This document shows positions 52,992 through 63,736 of a stretch of 64,000 nt of DNA, piece after piece. Position 1 is the first letter of the stretch, and every line of letters starts with the position of its first letter. The stretch comes from Loripinus fragilis (taxonomy: Eukaryota > Mollusca > Bivalvia > Lucinida > Lucinidae), in NCBI GenBank assembly GCA_964019695.1, contig CAXHUL010000237.1:337319-401318 (forward strand), read 5' to 3'. The notes beneath the pieces are model-generated. The model was not told the DNA's origin, did no database searches, and saw only the letters and a list, made by a program, of their open reading frames with translations. The position numbers and the translations under genes were made by a program.

Positions 52992-53168
52992 CATAATAGA
53001 AACTTCACTAGGGTAATTCCTCAGGGTCAAAACATCTATGAGATATAATACTTATAGAACATAATCATATTTGTTGTCTACAATAACAAACTAAAATGTT
53101 ATGAGGTAGGGCTCAGTTATTTTTGACTGACCCTCGTAGCAAGTTTATCAACTAAAATTTCCAGAGAG

Positions 53169-53237
53169 TGAACAACAAAGGCACTGATCAAACTGTGCGA
53201 ATGCGCAGGCTGGCCTGCGCCTTTGTTTTTCGCATGC
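53169..53237. repeat. Family A palindrome
   Basis: CAACAAAGGCACTGATCAAA, stem TGTGCGAATGCGCAGG, GGCCTGCGCCTTTGTTTT. Confidence 0.65.
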
Positions 53238-54063
53238 AGTTACGTCAGGTTTTCTTACGACATGGCCCATAATTCTCTTCCACAATTCATAAACTGAAAT
53301 ACTAAAGAGCCAAGACGAGAAAAAAAAACGAATACAGTGGAAACATATTTGGCCAAAAAGTGATAATATGTATTAAGCATCAGAGAGAAGTGTCTCTCGA
53401 CAGACCGTGTTGGAGACTAAGGTCGACCTCGAAGTCTCATGCATTCAAAGCGGAACATGAACGGGCACATTTACAAGAGAAATGCCCTAGTCCCCACCAC
53501 TAGTCAAGGATTTCTCTGTGTATATAAAGGCCTTGATTACGACAAAATTGATGAAACGAAGCATTAAAGTTAAGCTAAATAGTCTTCTACTCGCGATGGA
53601 AAGAGAAAGTTGCTTCAAAATATCATCAAAATTAGGTTGCGACCCGTTGATCCACGCAACGTGCCCGTAGTGTCACAGAAAACCTATTCACCTGCCTGAA
53701 TTTCGATAATCCCTGCGTTTTTTTTACAATTTCAATGCATGCTGATGATATGGGCTTACGTTGCTATCTTGTCATATTCAAAGGTAGGGTTTTAACAGTC
53801 GTATGTCGATGTAAACATGGAAAAATCAGCAAAAGCAGGGCCAAATGACCCTTATTTGTTTCCACCAGTAGAATGGGGCGCACTGTAGCGCTTACAAAAA
53901 CGATATTTTTTTAAAAAAATATCAAGAGCAATTGAAGCAAAGACTCCTACAGCTCCTGCGAGTGTTTTTTTTTTATTGTCTGCGGTATTTATTCTAGCCG
54001 TTGCTTTAAAAATGAAAGTAAATAAATAACATACATACATTTTTTCACTGCAAAACCCGTTGA
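53238..54063. other. Inner sequence of the possible 4.9-kb element
   Basis: No supported gene; the minus-strand frame 53852-54040 has no recognised feature. Confidence 0.35.
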
Positions 54064-54205
54064 TGCGTTGACACCTGACCCGTCGTTACACGTTTTTCCA
54101 GTTAACCCCCGTTGATGCCCCGGTTTTAATGTGCACTGTTTCCATAGCTTGATATATGTGTGCGTTTGAAGAATTTCTACTTATGAGAGTCGTTTAAGCG
54201 GTTCA

Positions 54206-54262
54206 CTATGGGCCTGCCAGAGCGTTTCGCTGATGGGCCTCATGATAGTCAGTTGCTCAAGA
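54206..54262. repeat. Family G palindrome, short
   Basis: GGGCCTGCCAGAGCGTTTCG, CTGATGGGCC. Confidence 0.45.
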
Positions 54263-55129
54263 CTGTTTGTTGGCATCTGGATTGCTGTGGCAAATGTACG
54301 TCTGAAGAATTATTAAACTGAGGGCAGCAAGTACCAATATTCCATGCCACGGCTCAAGTTGAAAAATATTTTAAGGTGCAGTTGGTTCACGCGCCGATTA
54401 ACCTGCATTCAGATTCAATACGGAGGCTTATATGTGATAATTTGCAAATTCGTGTAAAAACTGCTGACATAATTATATTATATTTTCGCTATCGAAAACC
54501 TCGTTTTTTGCGATCGAAAACGTCGCTTTTGTCAATCTGAAGCGCAGGGGGGGGGGGGTATTTTTATTTTTATCATTATTTTTTTCATTGCGTTCGGGAT
54601 TACCGTCCACCCGGTCCTAATACATTAACAGGTTATGATAAAAAAATCTCATTTCAATATAAATGGTGAATCAAAAAGTCATACAAAAAGCTACGTGCTT
54701 TGGAGGGCTATTCTACACCCCTTCCTTGAGGTCAAAAAATCAAAGTTGCTTATCACCAATTTCTACTGATTGGTTTATTAGAGCAAATGCCTATACGAAA
54801 AGGTCTGACAACTAATTTATTTGAAAATGGTAACAGAAAATGGCCACCAGAATAGGCGAAAAATAGGAAACAGTCATTTTTACACTTAATTTGAGACATT
54901 TGACAAGCAAACACCCAACATATATTTAAACAGTTGATAAGTAATGCTATAATTAATTAATTAATTTTATGAGGGGGGATAATTGGCTGTGCTGATATTT
55001 AATTCTTACAAGAATTGTCTTCTGGAGCTTATTTGGTCCAAAATGACCATTTCTCTTCTTTCGACTATTTTAACGATCATTTTCTGTTATTGTAGGAACT
55101 ACGTTTAAAAGTTATACTAGCAAGGGGCC
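54263..55129. other. Intergenic, AT-rich
   Basis: TATTTTCGCTATCGAAAACC.. hairpin-like text near 54480-54535 and a G-run at 54547. No gene. Confidence 0.35.
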
Positions 55130-55735
55130 AATCGTTTGGAGCCATGTGAATATCCGCACTTACATTAGATGCCGCATAGAATAACATCTTGACTTTGACC
55201 TTTGCATCCAAGGTCATTGCAGCAACCCAAAATTTTGTTTTCATCTACAAACAATAGACAATCAGTGTACAAATACTAACCACTTAAATTACATCTACTA
55301 GAGATGTAGGTGTTACAAGTCATACAGACGAATTTTAAGTATTTTGATCTTTTATTCGACCTTGACCTTTGAATCAAAGGTGATCTCAGCAGTCCGAAAC
55401 CGTTATCGACATCTACACATCTTAGGCAATTAGTGTGCCAAACATCAAAGCATGTAAGAAATTAATATTTTACATGAATTTAATTATTTGACATTGACCT
55501 TTGACTCAAAGGTCATACCTGGAACATAAATAATTTCTTATCATCTACACGCCACAGGCGAACATTGTGTCAAATATGAATATCCTACATAAAAAAGTTA
55601 GCGGAGATGCCATTTGAAGCCAAACGGTCTGACGTTATATATATGATTGACCTTGACCTTTTACTAAAATGCCATATTGGCAATCATTGAACAAAATATG
55701 AAGCACATTTGTCAAAAATACAAGAATACAAGAAG
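55130..55735 (+). repeat. Tandem ~165-bp units with GACCTTTGACTCAAAGGTCA (family L)
   Basis: About 3.5 units. Each has TTGACCTTTG.ATCAAAGGT, then CATCTACA, CAATAGACAATCAGTGT-like and CAAATA. Distinct from family D in unit length but sharing GACCTTGACCTTTGA. Confidence 0.6.
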
Positions 55736-55937
55736 GGTTGATACTACTCGCTGTTATACAGATTTTAAGTATATTTGGTTTTAACAATATTTATTCAGGT
55801 AAAGTGCACGATAAACATAAATACAATGTTAAGATAATAGGATCTGACAGTAAGCCAGTGGCTTATTTAGATCATCTCCTAGACATGTTATAAAATCTAC
55901 ATTTTATATGATGGTTTTGGACGAGTTTAAACACGCA

Positions 55938-55985
<48 letters not shown>
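55938..55985 (+). repeat. GA microsatellite
   Basis: About 23 GA units. Lies just beyond the 3' end of the minus-strand LINE and may be its simple-repeat tail (TC)n. Confidence 0.9.
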
Positions 55986-55987
<2 letters not shown>

Positions 55988-57289
55988 CCTGTTTAGTGTT
56001 TAGAGGCAAAAGGCATAGTGCTATAGTATGACTGGCTCCAGAAGTAGACGTCTCAAAATTTTAACACTTTTCAGACTTGGATCAACCAAACCTACCAGAC
56101 CTTATCAAAAACTCCTGTACCTTTAGGAGAAGGGGTTCGTTAGATTCATCTGATTGATTTTCGCATCCAAACAAAAGGCCATTGCTAGTAAGATTATCGA
56201 GATTGGCTGGCAGATATCTGAGTCTATCGAGTGAGTAAAGCGGACAAGCAAAAAAGAAATGGTTACGACTCTCAAAGACACCGCACCGACAGAAGGGGTT
56301 AGGTACAATGTTTTTCCGGTGCAAGTTAGAGTTTAGGGAACTACATTCCATTCGTAGTCTTGCATGTAGTATTTGACTTTTGCGTGTTCCAGCAAAATAG
56401 AATTTTGGAGGAGATCTCAGGTTTTTATTGATTTTTTTATTTTATTTAGATGGTGCATCCTTTATGTCGTTTGGTAGGTCGTTCCAGGCGCGTACAGTGG
56501 AGGTGAAGAAGGAATTGGAGAGTAAGTTAGTGTGCACTCTGTAATTCTGAATAATTCCAGCATTCCGTAGGTTATATATAGTTGTGTCTTGGATTAAGGG
56601 AAAGATAGGTTGGGGTAATGCCATGAAGAATTTTGTAAAATATAACAAGTTTGTGCTTATTGCGGCGTTTTTGGAGGGACTCCCATCCAAGGTCAGCAAA
56701 AAGTTTTTCGATGCTGCAGAGTTTAGTGGCTCCAGTTTTTACTCTATCAGCTTCTATATGGATCGATTCTAATTGATTTTTCGATTCCGTGGAACAATTA
56801 TCCCATACAGAGTCGCTGTATTCAATCAAAGGGCGAACATAAGAAATATACATTTTTTCCAGAGATCTACTGCTTACCCTGAATTTAAGAGTTCGCATAA
56901 GATTGAGTCTTGCCCGTGCTCTATCACAGATGCTATTAATATGTTCTGTCCAAGAACAGTTATTGGAGAGAATAAGACCCAAGTGTTTATGGTTTGTGGT
57001 TTCTTTTATCATTGTATCGTGCATGAAGAGGGACGGGTGAACAACTGGGTTTGATTTACGTGAGAAGATTATTGAAAGTGTTTTGCTTGCATTGAATGCC
57101 ACAAGCCAAGCATTTGCCCAATCAAAAATTGTTTTAGATCAGTATGGGGAATTGTAGCCGCTTGATCTGGTAGATCGACTATAATTTACAAGCTAGTGTC
57201 ATCAGCAAATAGACGGATGGATGCTCCTATACATTTGACGATATCATTAATGAAGATAAGAAATAGTAAAGGACCAAGAATTGAGGGAC
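55986..57289 (-). pseudogene. Non-LTR retrotransposon, 3' half: RT end and C-terminal region
   Basis: On the minus strand from 57289 down: GPLLFLIFINDI and LFADDTSL (the catalytic F/YxDD region), a stop, then a 176-codon open stretch 56572-57102. That stretch starts AFNASKTLSIIFSRKSNP and contains HKHLGLILSNNCSWTEHI and YVRPLIEYSDSVWDNC. A frame change follows, with YNLRNAG and TVRAWNDLPNDIKDAP, then another with CRCGVFESRNHFFFACPLY (Cys/His C-terminal motif) ending at 56082. Several stops and frameshifts make it dead. Layout (APE endonuclease, RT, C-terminal CxC..H..C) is that of CR1/L2/Jockey-like elements. It continues at 62485 across an insertion. Confidence 0.85.
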
Positions 57290-57293
57290 ACCT
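57290..57293 (+). repeat. Target-site duplication ACCT, left
   Basis: ACCT before CGTCACC; repeated at 62481-62484. Taking out the insert restores the RT reading into VPQ. Confidence 0.75.
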
Positions 57294-58498
57294 CGTCACC
57301 TTAGCGCAAAAAGTCAATAACTCCATTTTACAAACTTTTCAGGAGAGGCAAAAAACATTTTATCTTTTTTCACTTTCCTCTCATGTTATTGCTATAAAAT
57401 GTTTTCAAATGCATTTTCTGTTAGATTTCATGTGAAGAAAAACTCCAATCTTATAATCTTATGATAAAAGTGAAATTAAAGAAAATATGCACTTATTGGA
57501 AATTGACAACTGAAAATTTTGGTGCAAAAACTCAATAAGTGCACTTAACCCATTTTTGCGCTGAAAATTTTTGGTGCAAAAACTTGGTAATTGCGCTTTT
57601 ATGTAGCATATTGACTTCGATACTTTGATGCAAATGAACTACAAAAGTGCTTTGATGCAGCATATGATCATAGATTTAAATCAAAGTGTTTTTATGCATG
57701 ATTTGATCATAGTTTTCAGCCAAAGTTTTGATTTGGATCAAAATTATATAAACCTTAACAATGAACTCCACAAAACATCATGAAAATCATGTATGCAAAA
57801 TAACAATGCATTTGTATACTTTAAACATTTGATCACCAAACTAACAAATTCCGAATTATTTTAAAAAAGTTCATTTTTGGGAGTTATCTGCACTTTTTAA
57901 CCAACTTTATGCTTTAAATTACAAGTAGTTGTAACTATAGCAAACCCAAAACCACGAGAATAGATAAAAAAAATTCAACAGATTGGATGTAAGGTTGATA
58001 TGCTGCTTTTTCATTGAGCAATATTTTTTCCAATGGTTAAACTATTTCAAGCAAATGAAAAGCTTTCTGAGCATTATATTAACTATATTAACATGTCAAA
58101 CTGGAATACACAACTTTGGCAACATTTTTCGTGGCAATAACATTGAATAGAGACATAGGCCTTTAATAAATATGCCATATCTCACTTCAAGATTGGAATA
58201 ATCCAGTCAAATAAAAACTATTAAAAATTAGTAGCATTACTCTATAAAATCAAACTATTCTGTTTCTATGATAGTGATTTTTTTTCTTAGGGAATCATTT
58301 TCTCACATTGTGGCCCATATGGTATTTGATTTAGATTTGTCAATTTTTCATAAAATTTCATATATAGCTATGATACCTAAGCTTACTCTGTAAGTGAGAA
58401 CTAAATACATGTATTAAAACATCTCTATACTAAAACCTGTAAAGTAACCAATGAAGTGAGCATCAGACTCAGTGGATTTCACAATCTCTTAAAACCTG

Positions 58499-58695
58499 GG
58501 TTTTCTGGAGCTCACTGGTAGAGTGCTTGACTCAACACCGAGGGGCATCAGGTTAGAACCCCACAGGCATCACTCTGTTGTGTCCTTGAGCAAGACACAT
58601 TTATCCTAGCTTAGTCCTGGTTCAACGTAGGAAGACCTGTCCCTAAATAACTGAAAGATTGTTGATGGTACGTAACGAATCAAATCAAACTAAAA
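58499..58695 (+). mobile_element. tRNA-derived SINE (S1), plus strand
   Basis: GGAGCTCACTGGTAGAGTGC (A box), CATCAGGTTAGAACCCCACA (degenerate B box), TCCTTGAGCAAGACACATTT, TGGTTCAACGTAGGAAGACC and tail AACTGAAAGATTGTTGATGG. Confidence 0.8.
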
Positions 58696-58976
58696 ACATA
58701 AAATGTGGGTTAATTTTGTGTGAATGGCCTTTTGTAAAAGCTCCATAATGCAAATTAACACACTCCATTATCTTGTTTCTATTCATCAAGTCCTAAAGTT
58801 TGCATCAGTAATATAAGTTAACAAATAACAAGAAATATCTTGATAAGAAGACAGGTTTGATATGAGTAATGGAAGAAATCGAGAAAAAAAAATATAAAAC
58901 ATTATTTTGGGATATTTTTCCATGGTTGCTAGAGTACTTTGTTTTCAGTCAGCTAAGCTCAGTAAAGCTTTTGATT

Positions 58977-59312
58977 TTAATAAGGAATGCATGCGGGCAA
59001 GGCAGGTAATCCAAAATTTAGAACTTCATTATCTGTCGCAGTGATGTTTGACCATGTTTCTAGGAAACTCAAGTCAGAATGAAAAAAAATCCCCTGCTCC
59101 CCAATTTTAGGACATTTTTTCTTGTGGTTGTCATGTGATCCTGAGATCTTAAGTTTTTCATCCAAGGTTTGATTCATAGATTGACTGAGGTGTTCGGAGT
59201 GAAGATTATGTGTATTCATGTGTATATTTCTGCGCCACAAAAGCTGCACATTTAGAAAGCACCACACATTTTTTGCTGTTTGTTGTGTCATGTTCAAAAA
59301 CAATGGTGGTCT
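58977..59312 (-). CDS. Unassigned open frame inside the 5.2-kb transposon
   Basis: About 110 codons of mixed composition (for example NVWCFLNVQLLWRRNIHMNT, DNHKKKCPKIGEQ), open to 59345 where it runs into the 1.73-kb element. It could be the remnant of an exon of the 5.2-kb transposon cut by the later insertion. No family recognised. Confidence 0.2.
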   Translation of the reverse strand, partial: RPPLFLNMTQQTAKNVWCFLNVQLLWRRNIHMNTHNLHSEHLSQSMNQTLDEKLKISGSHDNHKKKCPKIGEQGIFFHSDLSFLETWSNITATDNEVLNFGLPALPACIPY

Positions 59313-59317
59313 AATAC

Positions 59318-61046
59318 CACGGGTGGTAAACCTAGGAACTACCACGAAATTGTGTTAACTTAATTTTGTTCCCAAGCCACATCCGGGACACGTCGTGGTA
59401 GTTTCCAGGCCGAAAATTGGATAAAGAAAGGTTGGAGTCACTTTCATTTTTGTTTTATTTTACAACTAATTAGAACAAACAATGGTGAAATCCGACAATG
59501 TGGTTCCGTGTAAGTATGTCTCAGCGTCCCCTCTAGCCCAAAATATTGTTTGAAAAGTTATTTTCTTTCTTTTGGTACGTGTTTCCCCACTGAGCATCGG
59601 ACCAACTTTCCCCAAAGTTCGAAGGATTTTAGCCCATATCTGTCAAATTGAATGGAATTTGATATCATTTGACGATGGAAATGATAAAAAGACCCTGAAT
59701 AAACATTTCTACACAGAAAAAAAATCTGAGCATTTACTCGTAAACGATTCATGCCCCGTTCGTCCTGTGTGGTAGTTTCCAGCTCATCGTGGTAGTTAAA
59801 ATGCTATCGTGGTAGTTTCCAAGACTTTGTAGGAATTTAGTAGTAGTTCGCATCAGCAGATTTCCACTATTCAGGGGCTACTTCATTTTTATAAAGACAG
59901 GGTTGGCTGGCCGGACCTTGAATACTCCTCTTATTCATACGAAGACTTTTCATTAACCTTTTGTCAGATAACAAATGACGACTGCCTGAATTTTAATTTT
60001 AGTGGGCTATTGAAATGATGAGAAGAATGAAAAGAAGGGATATTCACATTTTTTGTTTTTGAATAAACATGCTTTTTAATTATCAAATAACATGCCCGTT
60101 CATCGTCACACTCGCATGTATATAAAAAGTGTCCCAACCCGAGGATATTTCCCTTTTTTTCCGAAGCGCAAGTACTAACAATACTTTGGGCCAGTAGTCT
60201 TTACCTGCCATTTTATCTTAAAGCTGACTGAACATGGAACAACGTGGCGAGTGACGCAATTTTTTATATCATTTTTTTTTTGTCTGTTGCTTGGTCCACC
60301 ACGGCTCAACTGATGACCTTCTTTTGCTTTAGATTTCCAGAGGTGTTGTTTGGCAGTCCAGGGCATGGTCTCCACCTGTCAAGCATCACATTGAATCTCG
60401 AGTCCTCAGCTTAGCTTCCTCATGGTGTTGAAATGTGGTTTATTTGTTTACCGTGGTAATTAATTGACGAGTTCGAGGGTTATCATGCGAAACAAACAAC
60501 CACTATAATTTTTTGTAACACTTCAGAAACGTATCCTATAAAGTCTTGGAAACTACCACGGTAACATTTTAACTACCACAATGAGCTGGAAACTACCACA
60601 TAGGACAAACGGGGCATGAATCGTTTACGAGTAAATGCTCAGATTTTTTTCTGTGCAGGAATGTTTATTCAGGGTCTTTTTATCATTTCAATCGTCAAAT
60701 GATATCAAATTCCATTCAATTTGACAGATATGGGCTAAAATCCTTCGAACTTTGGTGAAAGTTGGTCCGATGCTCAGTGGGGAAACACGTACCAAAAGAA
60801 AGAAAATAACTTTTCAAACAAAATTTTGGGCTAGAGGGGACGCTGAGACATACTTACACGGAACCACATTGTCGGATTTCACCATCGTTTGTTCTTAGTT
60901 GTAAAATAAAACAAAAATAAAAGTGACACCAACCTTTCTTTATCCAATTTTCGGCCTGGAAACTACCACGACGTGTCCCGGATGTGGCTTGGGAACAAAA
61001 TTACGTTAACACAATTTCGTGGTAGTTCCTAGGTTTACCACCCGTG
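59318..61046. mobile_element. 1,729-bp element with ~515-bp inverted arms, CACGGGTGG ends
   Basis: AATAC is duplicated at 59313-59317 and 61047-61051. Arms 59318 to about 59832 and about 60535 to 61046 are near-identical reverse complements. They begin CACGGGTGGTAAACCTAGGA and carry several GGTAGTTTCCA words. The loop of about 700 bases (59833-60534) holds a minus-strand frame 60175-60375 with a possible donor (GGCAG|GTAAAG). Five-bp duplications and CAC-starting ends occur in Transib-type elements and some hATs; with no transposase the class is open. Confidence 0.7.
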
Positions 61047-61051
61047 AATAC

Positions 61052-62189
61052 TGATCTATAAAAATCGAACAACTATTTCCTAAGAACTAATTTACATGCC
61101 ATAAAATGCCGTAACTCACAATTTTGAAAACATAAACAAAGACATTTCTAGACATTTTTCGCCTTCTTATTTTCATTCTTTCAGCATCAATGTAAAAATC
61201 TTATTTAGAATTAATGACAAAGTGCAAAAAAATCCATTTCATACAACTAAATCATTTTAATAGATCAATAACCATTTCATGACATGTATTTTCTTACATG
61301 CCAGCTTTTCTCTAATGACTTCATCGAATTGAGGCTAAAATGATGTTGACTAAGTAATAGTTATACCATGGCTTGTCTGCTTTTATGTGGAGAAAATCCA
61401 CACAGCCTTATAGTTAGTGGGTTATCTTACGTACAGGTGGACAAACATGGTATAAGTAAAATAACTTCATCAGTGTAGACCTCGCACATCATGAGATATT
61501 TCACTAAAGTTGGTAAGGGTGGTATCAATGTGTTAAACACCAGGCAAGGCAGTAATAAAAAATGTCTGCTTCGAGCATGATTGTGGTATACGTACAAAAG
61601 ATGAGTTTCTTTTAAGTATGATTTCCCAATCGATTATTTAAGGAATAAATTCAATTTTTGGTCTTTGGGCATCACTCGCTTTGCAAGAGACCCACCATGT
61701 TCAGCAAAAGACTCGCCATATCCATGATTCCATGAACTGACCAAAAAATGAATTTTCTTTTGCATATTTAAACATTTTATATTATCAGTCAAGTATCAAT
61801 TTTAAAATTTCACCTAATATGGCTGGTATTCCAGACATTTTGGATTAAATTAGACATAATAGCCAAAATCCTGAATTCCCAAGCTTAACGTCATGGTGAT
61901 ATGTGTTCAACGTCGCACAAACGTCAGTAAACAAAAGTTCTATGTTATTGGATGGCATTGATTTTGGTCCCCCCAAATTACACATAAATGGGGGTGGCTT
62001 AAATAGATCTGTTCATGAAGTATGAACGACATCTCAAATGTAAAGTCTCATTAAAGACTTCAGTGCAGTGGAAATGTAAAATTTGAAAATATAAGTCTGA
62101 TAGCTCATGAAGAATTTAATGAAATATTGCAGATTCTCATAAGTTGAATTTGGCACCAAAACTATACATAACATTTGTTTTCAGACTTG
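61052..62189. other. Right inner part of the 5.2-kb transposon
   Basis: AT-rich, no open frame of note and no repeat family from elsewhere. Confidence 0.4.
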
Positions 62190-62480
62190 GTGTAAGCTCA
62201 ATAAAAGCACTTATAGACTTTTTGCACTGAAAAACTTGGTTTTAACTTCCATATTTTTTTGGCGCAAAAACTCAACAAGTGCACTTATCAAGTTTTTGCG
62301 CTCATTTATTATGTAGATGTAGTTAACCCGTTTTGCTTTTTATGCAAATTACCTAATTTGCATATCTCATTTTGGACCAATATTTTGATACAATATGAAA
62401 AACATCATTCTGCATTGAAAAATGCAAAAAAGTGATTTTGTGAAATTTTGGAGTTATTGACTTTTTGCGCTAAGGTGACG

Positions 62481-62484
62481 ACCT
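62481..62484 (+). repeat. Target-site duplication ACCT, right
   Basis: Matches 57290-57293. Confidence 0.75.
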
Positions 62485-63736
62485 GCAAAAACTGCCATCC
62501 AATCAGAGAATATGCCATTTAGAACTACTCTTCGTCTCCGGTCTGAAAGATAGCTGCTAAACCACAGTAATATTTTTTCTGAGCAGCCTGTACCCCAAAG
62601 CTTATGAAGCAAACCCTTGTGCCAGACTCTGTCGAAGGCCTTACTTATATCACCGAAAACAGCTCGCACCTCTTTACCATTATCTACGGCTTCACAAAAT
62701 TGGTGGTATGTGTGTAGCAGTTGATAAGTGTACGTGTACGAAGCCTGATTGCAACAGAATTAAATGTGATTACTAATTGCAACATTGTTTCGGATGATTT
62801 TGTATTTGAACCAATAGTGATTAATGTTTGTTTTCTTGAACTGGCGAAAGGTGCGTTTACGTTTTTGGATCATGTTTTTATATGGCATGTTATCCAAGGA
62901 TGGTCAGAAGGTTTGATTGTTACTCTTTTGTTTGGTATGGATTTGTCTGCTGCCTGCATAATAGCTTCCGTAATGTCTTTGATATTTTGGTCAATGTTGC
63001 TAGTTAATTGTGTTTTTTTTGTGGATGTTGCGTTCCAGAATTGAAGAAGAGTATTCGGTGACATGTGTGGGTTAAGAAATCAGTTGGATTAAATTATACT
63101 CTAAAAAATGAGTTCAGACATTTTGTTGGGGACGTTTTGTGCCATACTGAAATTAAAATCTCCAGTTATAATTATTTCTGATATACTCGTATTGCAGGCT
63201 CGATCAATACTTTCTTCAATAGATCAAAGTAATTTATTGTGCAGTTCGGTGGTTTATAAAAACCAACAACTAAGATTTTTTTTTGCATTTTACATAAAGT
63301 CTACCCAAACAGCTTCTACACCGCGAATTTCCAAGTCTGCACGCCGTTTGCATGTGATACAGTCTTGTACATATATGACGACACCCCGCCGATGCGATCG
63401 ACTCTGTCTGTCCTAAAGGGAGACATAAAATTTTCATTATGTATTGTATCATTGGATATGTTAGGATTTAGCCAACTTTCAGGGAAGACGAGGATGTTGT
63501 AGACATCGGCTTCACTTCTAACTATGTCAAGGTTTGGTACTTAGTTTTGGACATTAAGGTAGAAAACACTTAGGTGATTGGATAAAGTTTCAAAGGAGGT
63601 AAGTGATTGATCATCCCTAGTAAAACTGGTGTCTTCAGCCGAGTCTGGCCCAGGATTTACCTCAACATCACCGCTTAGAAGTATCAACATAGATCCCAAT
63701 AAGCTCAAGTCTGATGTAAGAAGAATTAAAACTAGT
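62485..63736 (-). pseudogene. Non-LTR retrotransposon, 5' half: 2A-like peptide, endonuclease, RT start
   Basis: On the minus strand from 63736 down: LLSGDVEVNPGPDS (2A-like), then YLNVQ, a stop, VPNLDIVRSEADVYNILVFP and ESWLNPNISNDT. Next come PFRTDRVDRIGGVVIYVQDC and IIITGDFNFSM (the GDFN motif of the APE endonuclease), with frame changes between. Next is the linker KSIPNKRVTIKPSDHPWITC and RKRKRTFRQFKKTN. After an apparent deletion of the first RT motifs comes VFGDISKAFDRVWHKGLLHK to DWMAVFAG, where the insertion falls. The element inserts and copies itself by target-primed reverse transcription in intact relatives; this copy cannot. Confidence 0.8.
63646..63672 (-). other. 2A-like ribosome-skipping motif GDVEVNPGP
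   Basis: Matches the consensus D-V/I-E-x-N-P-G-P exactly and is preceded by a hydrophobic stretch LLSLLG-type (MLILLS). It lies some 60 codons before the endonuclease. 2A-like signals at this place are known in trypanosome L1Tc and in CR1-like elements of sea urchins and molluscs. Confidence 0.6.

Larger units (their letters stand above)
52197..53136. mobile_element. 940-bp mariner-like MITE with X-box motifs
   Basis: TA dinucleotides (52195-52196, 53137-53138) flank inverted ends CGAGGGTCAGTCAAAAATAA, and identity continues through CTGAGCCCTAC.TCATAACA. CGAGGGTc.gTCAAAA termini with TA duplication are mariner-like. Weaker inverted similarity extends about 200 bases inward. Inside are three GTTGCTAGGCAAC/GTTGCCTAGCAAC motifs and two near versions. 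No transposase. A right-hand fragment of a second copy is at 37115-37276. Confidence 0.8.
49213..54157. mobile_element. Possible 4.9-kb element with ~93-bp inverted ends
   Basis: The left end 49213-49305 and right end 54064-54157 are inverted copies, about 90 percent identical by eye. Each contains CAAGCTATGGAAACAGTGCA, CCGGGGCATCAACGGGGGTT and AACTGGAAAAACG. The interior has no transposase and carries a SINE, the GGATCCAGAGGGGG MITE, the mariner-like MITE and a family A palindrome. A target duplication was not found, so two solo copies in opposite orientation are possible. Confidence 0.5.
57294..62480. mobile_element. 5,187-bp DNA transposon inserted in the LINE
   Basis: The ends are identical for about 32 bases inward (CGTCACCTTAGCGCAAAAAG, TCAATAACTCCA). 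ACCT is duplicated outside, and the flanking RT halves rejoin. Subterminal regions carry repeated GCAAAAACTCAATAAGTGCA-like words in inverted arrangement (57520-57600, 62190-62310). No transposase domain recognised. A 1.73-kb element (59318-61046) and a SINE (58499-58695) are nested inside. A 4-bp duplication is known for Sola, Chapaev and Ginger2 types; I cannot choose between them. Confidence 0.8.

Noticed and set aside
56584..57054. Plus-strand frames opposite the reverse transcriptase
   Set aside because: Shadows of the minus-strand RT; no features of their own.
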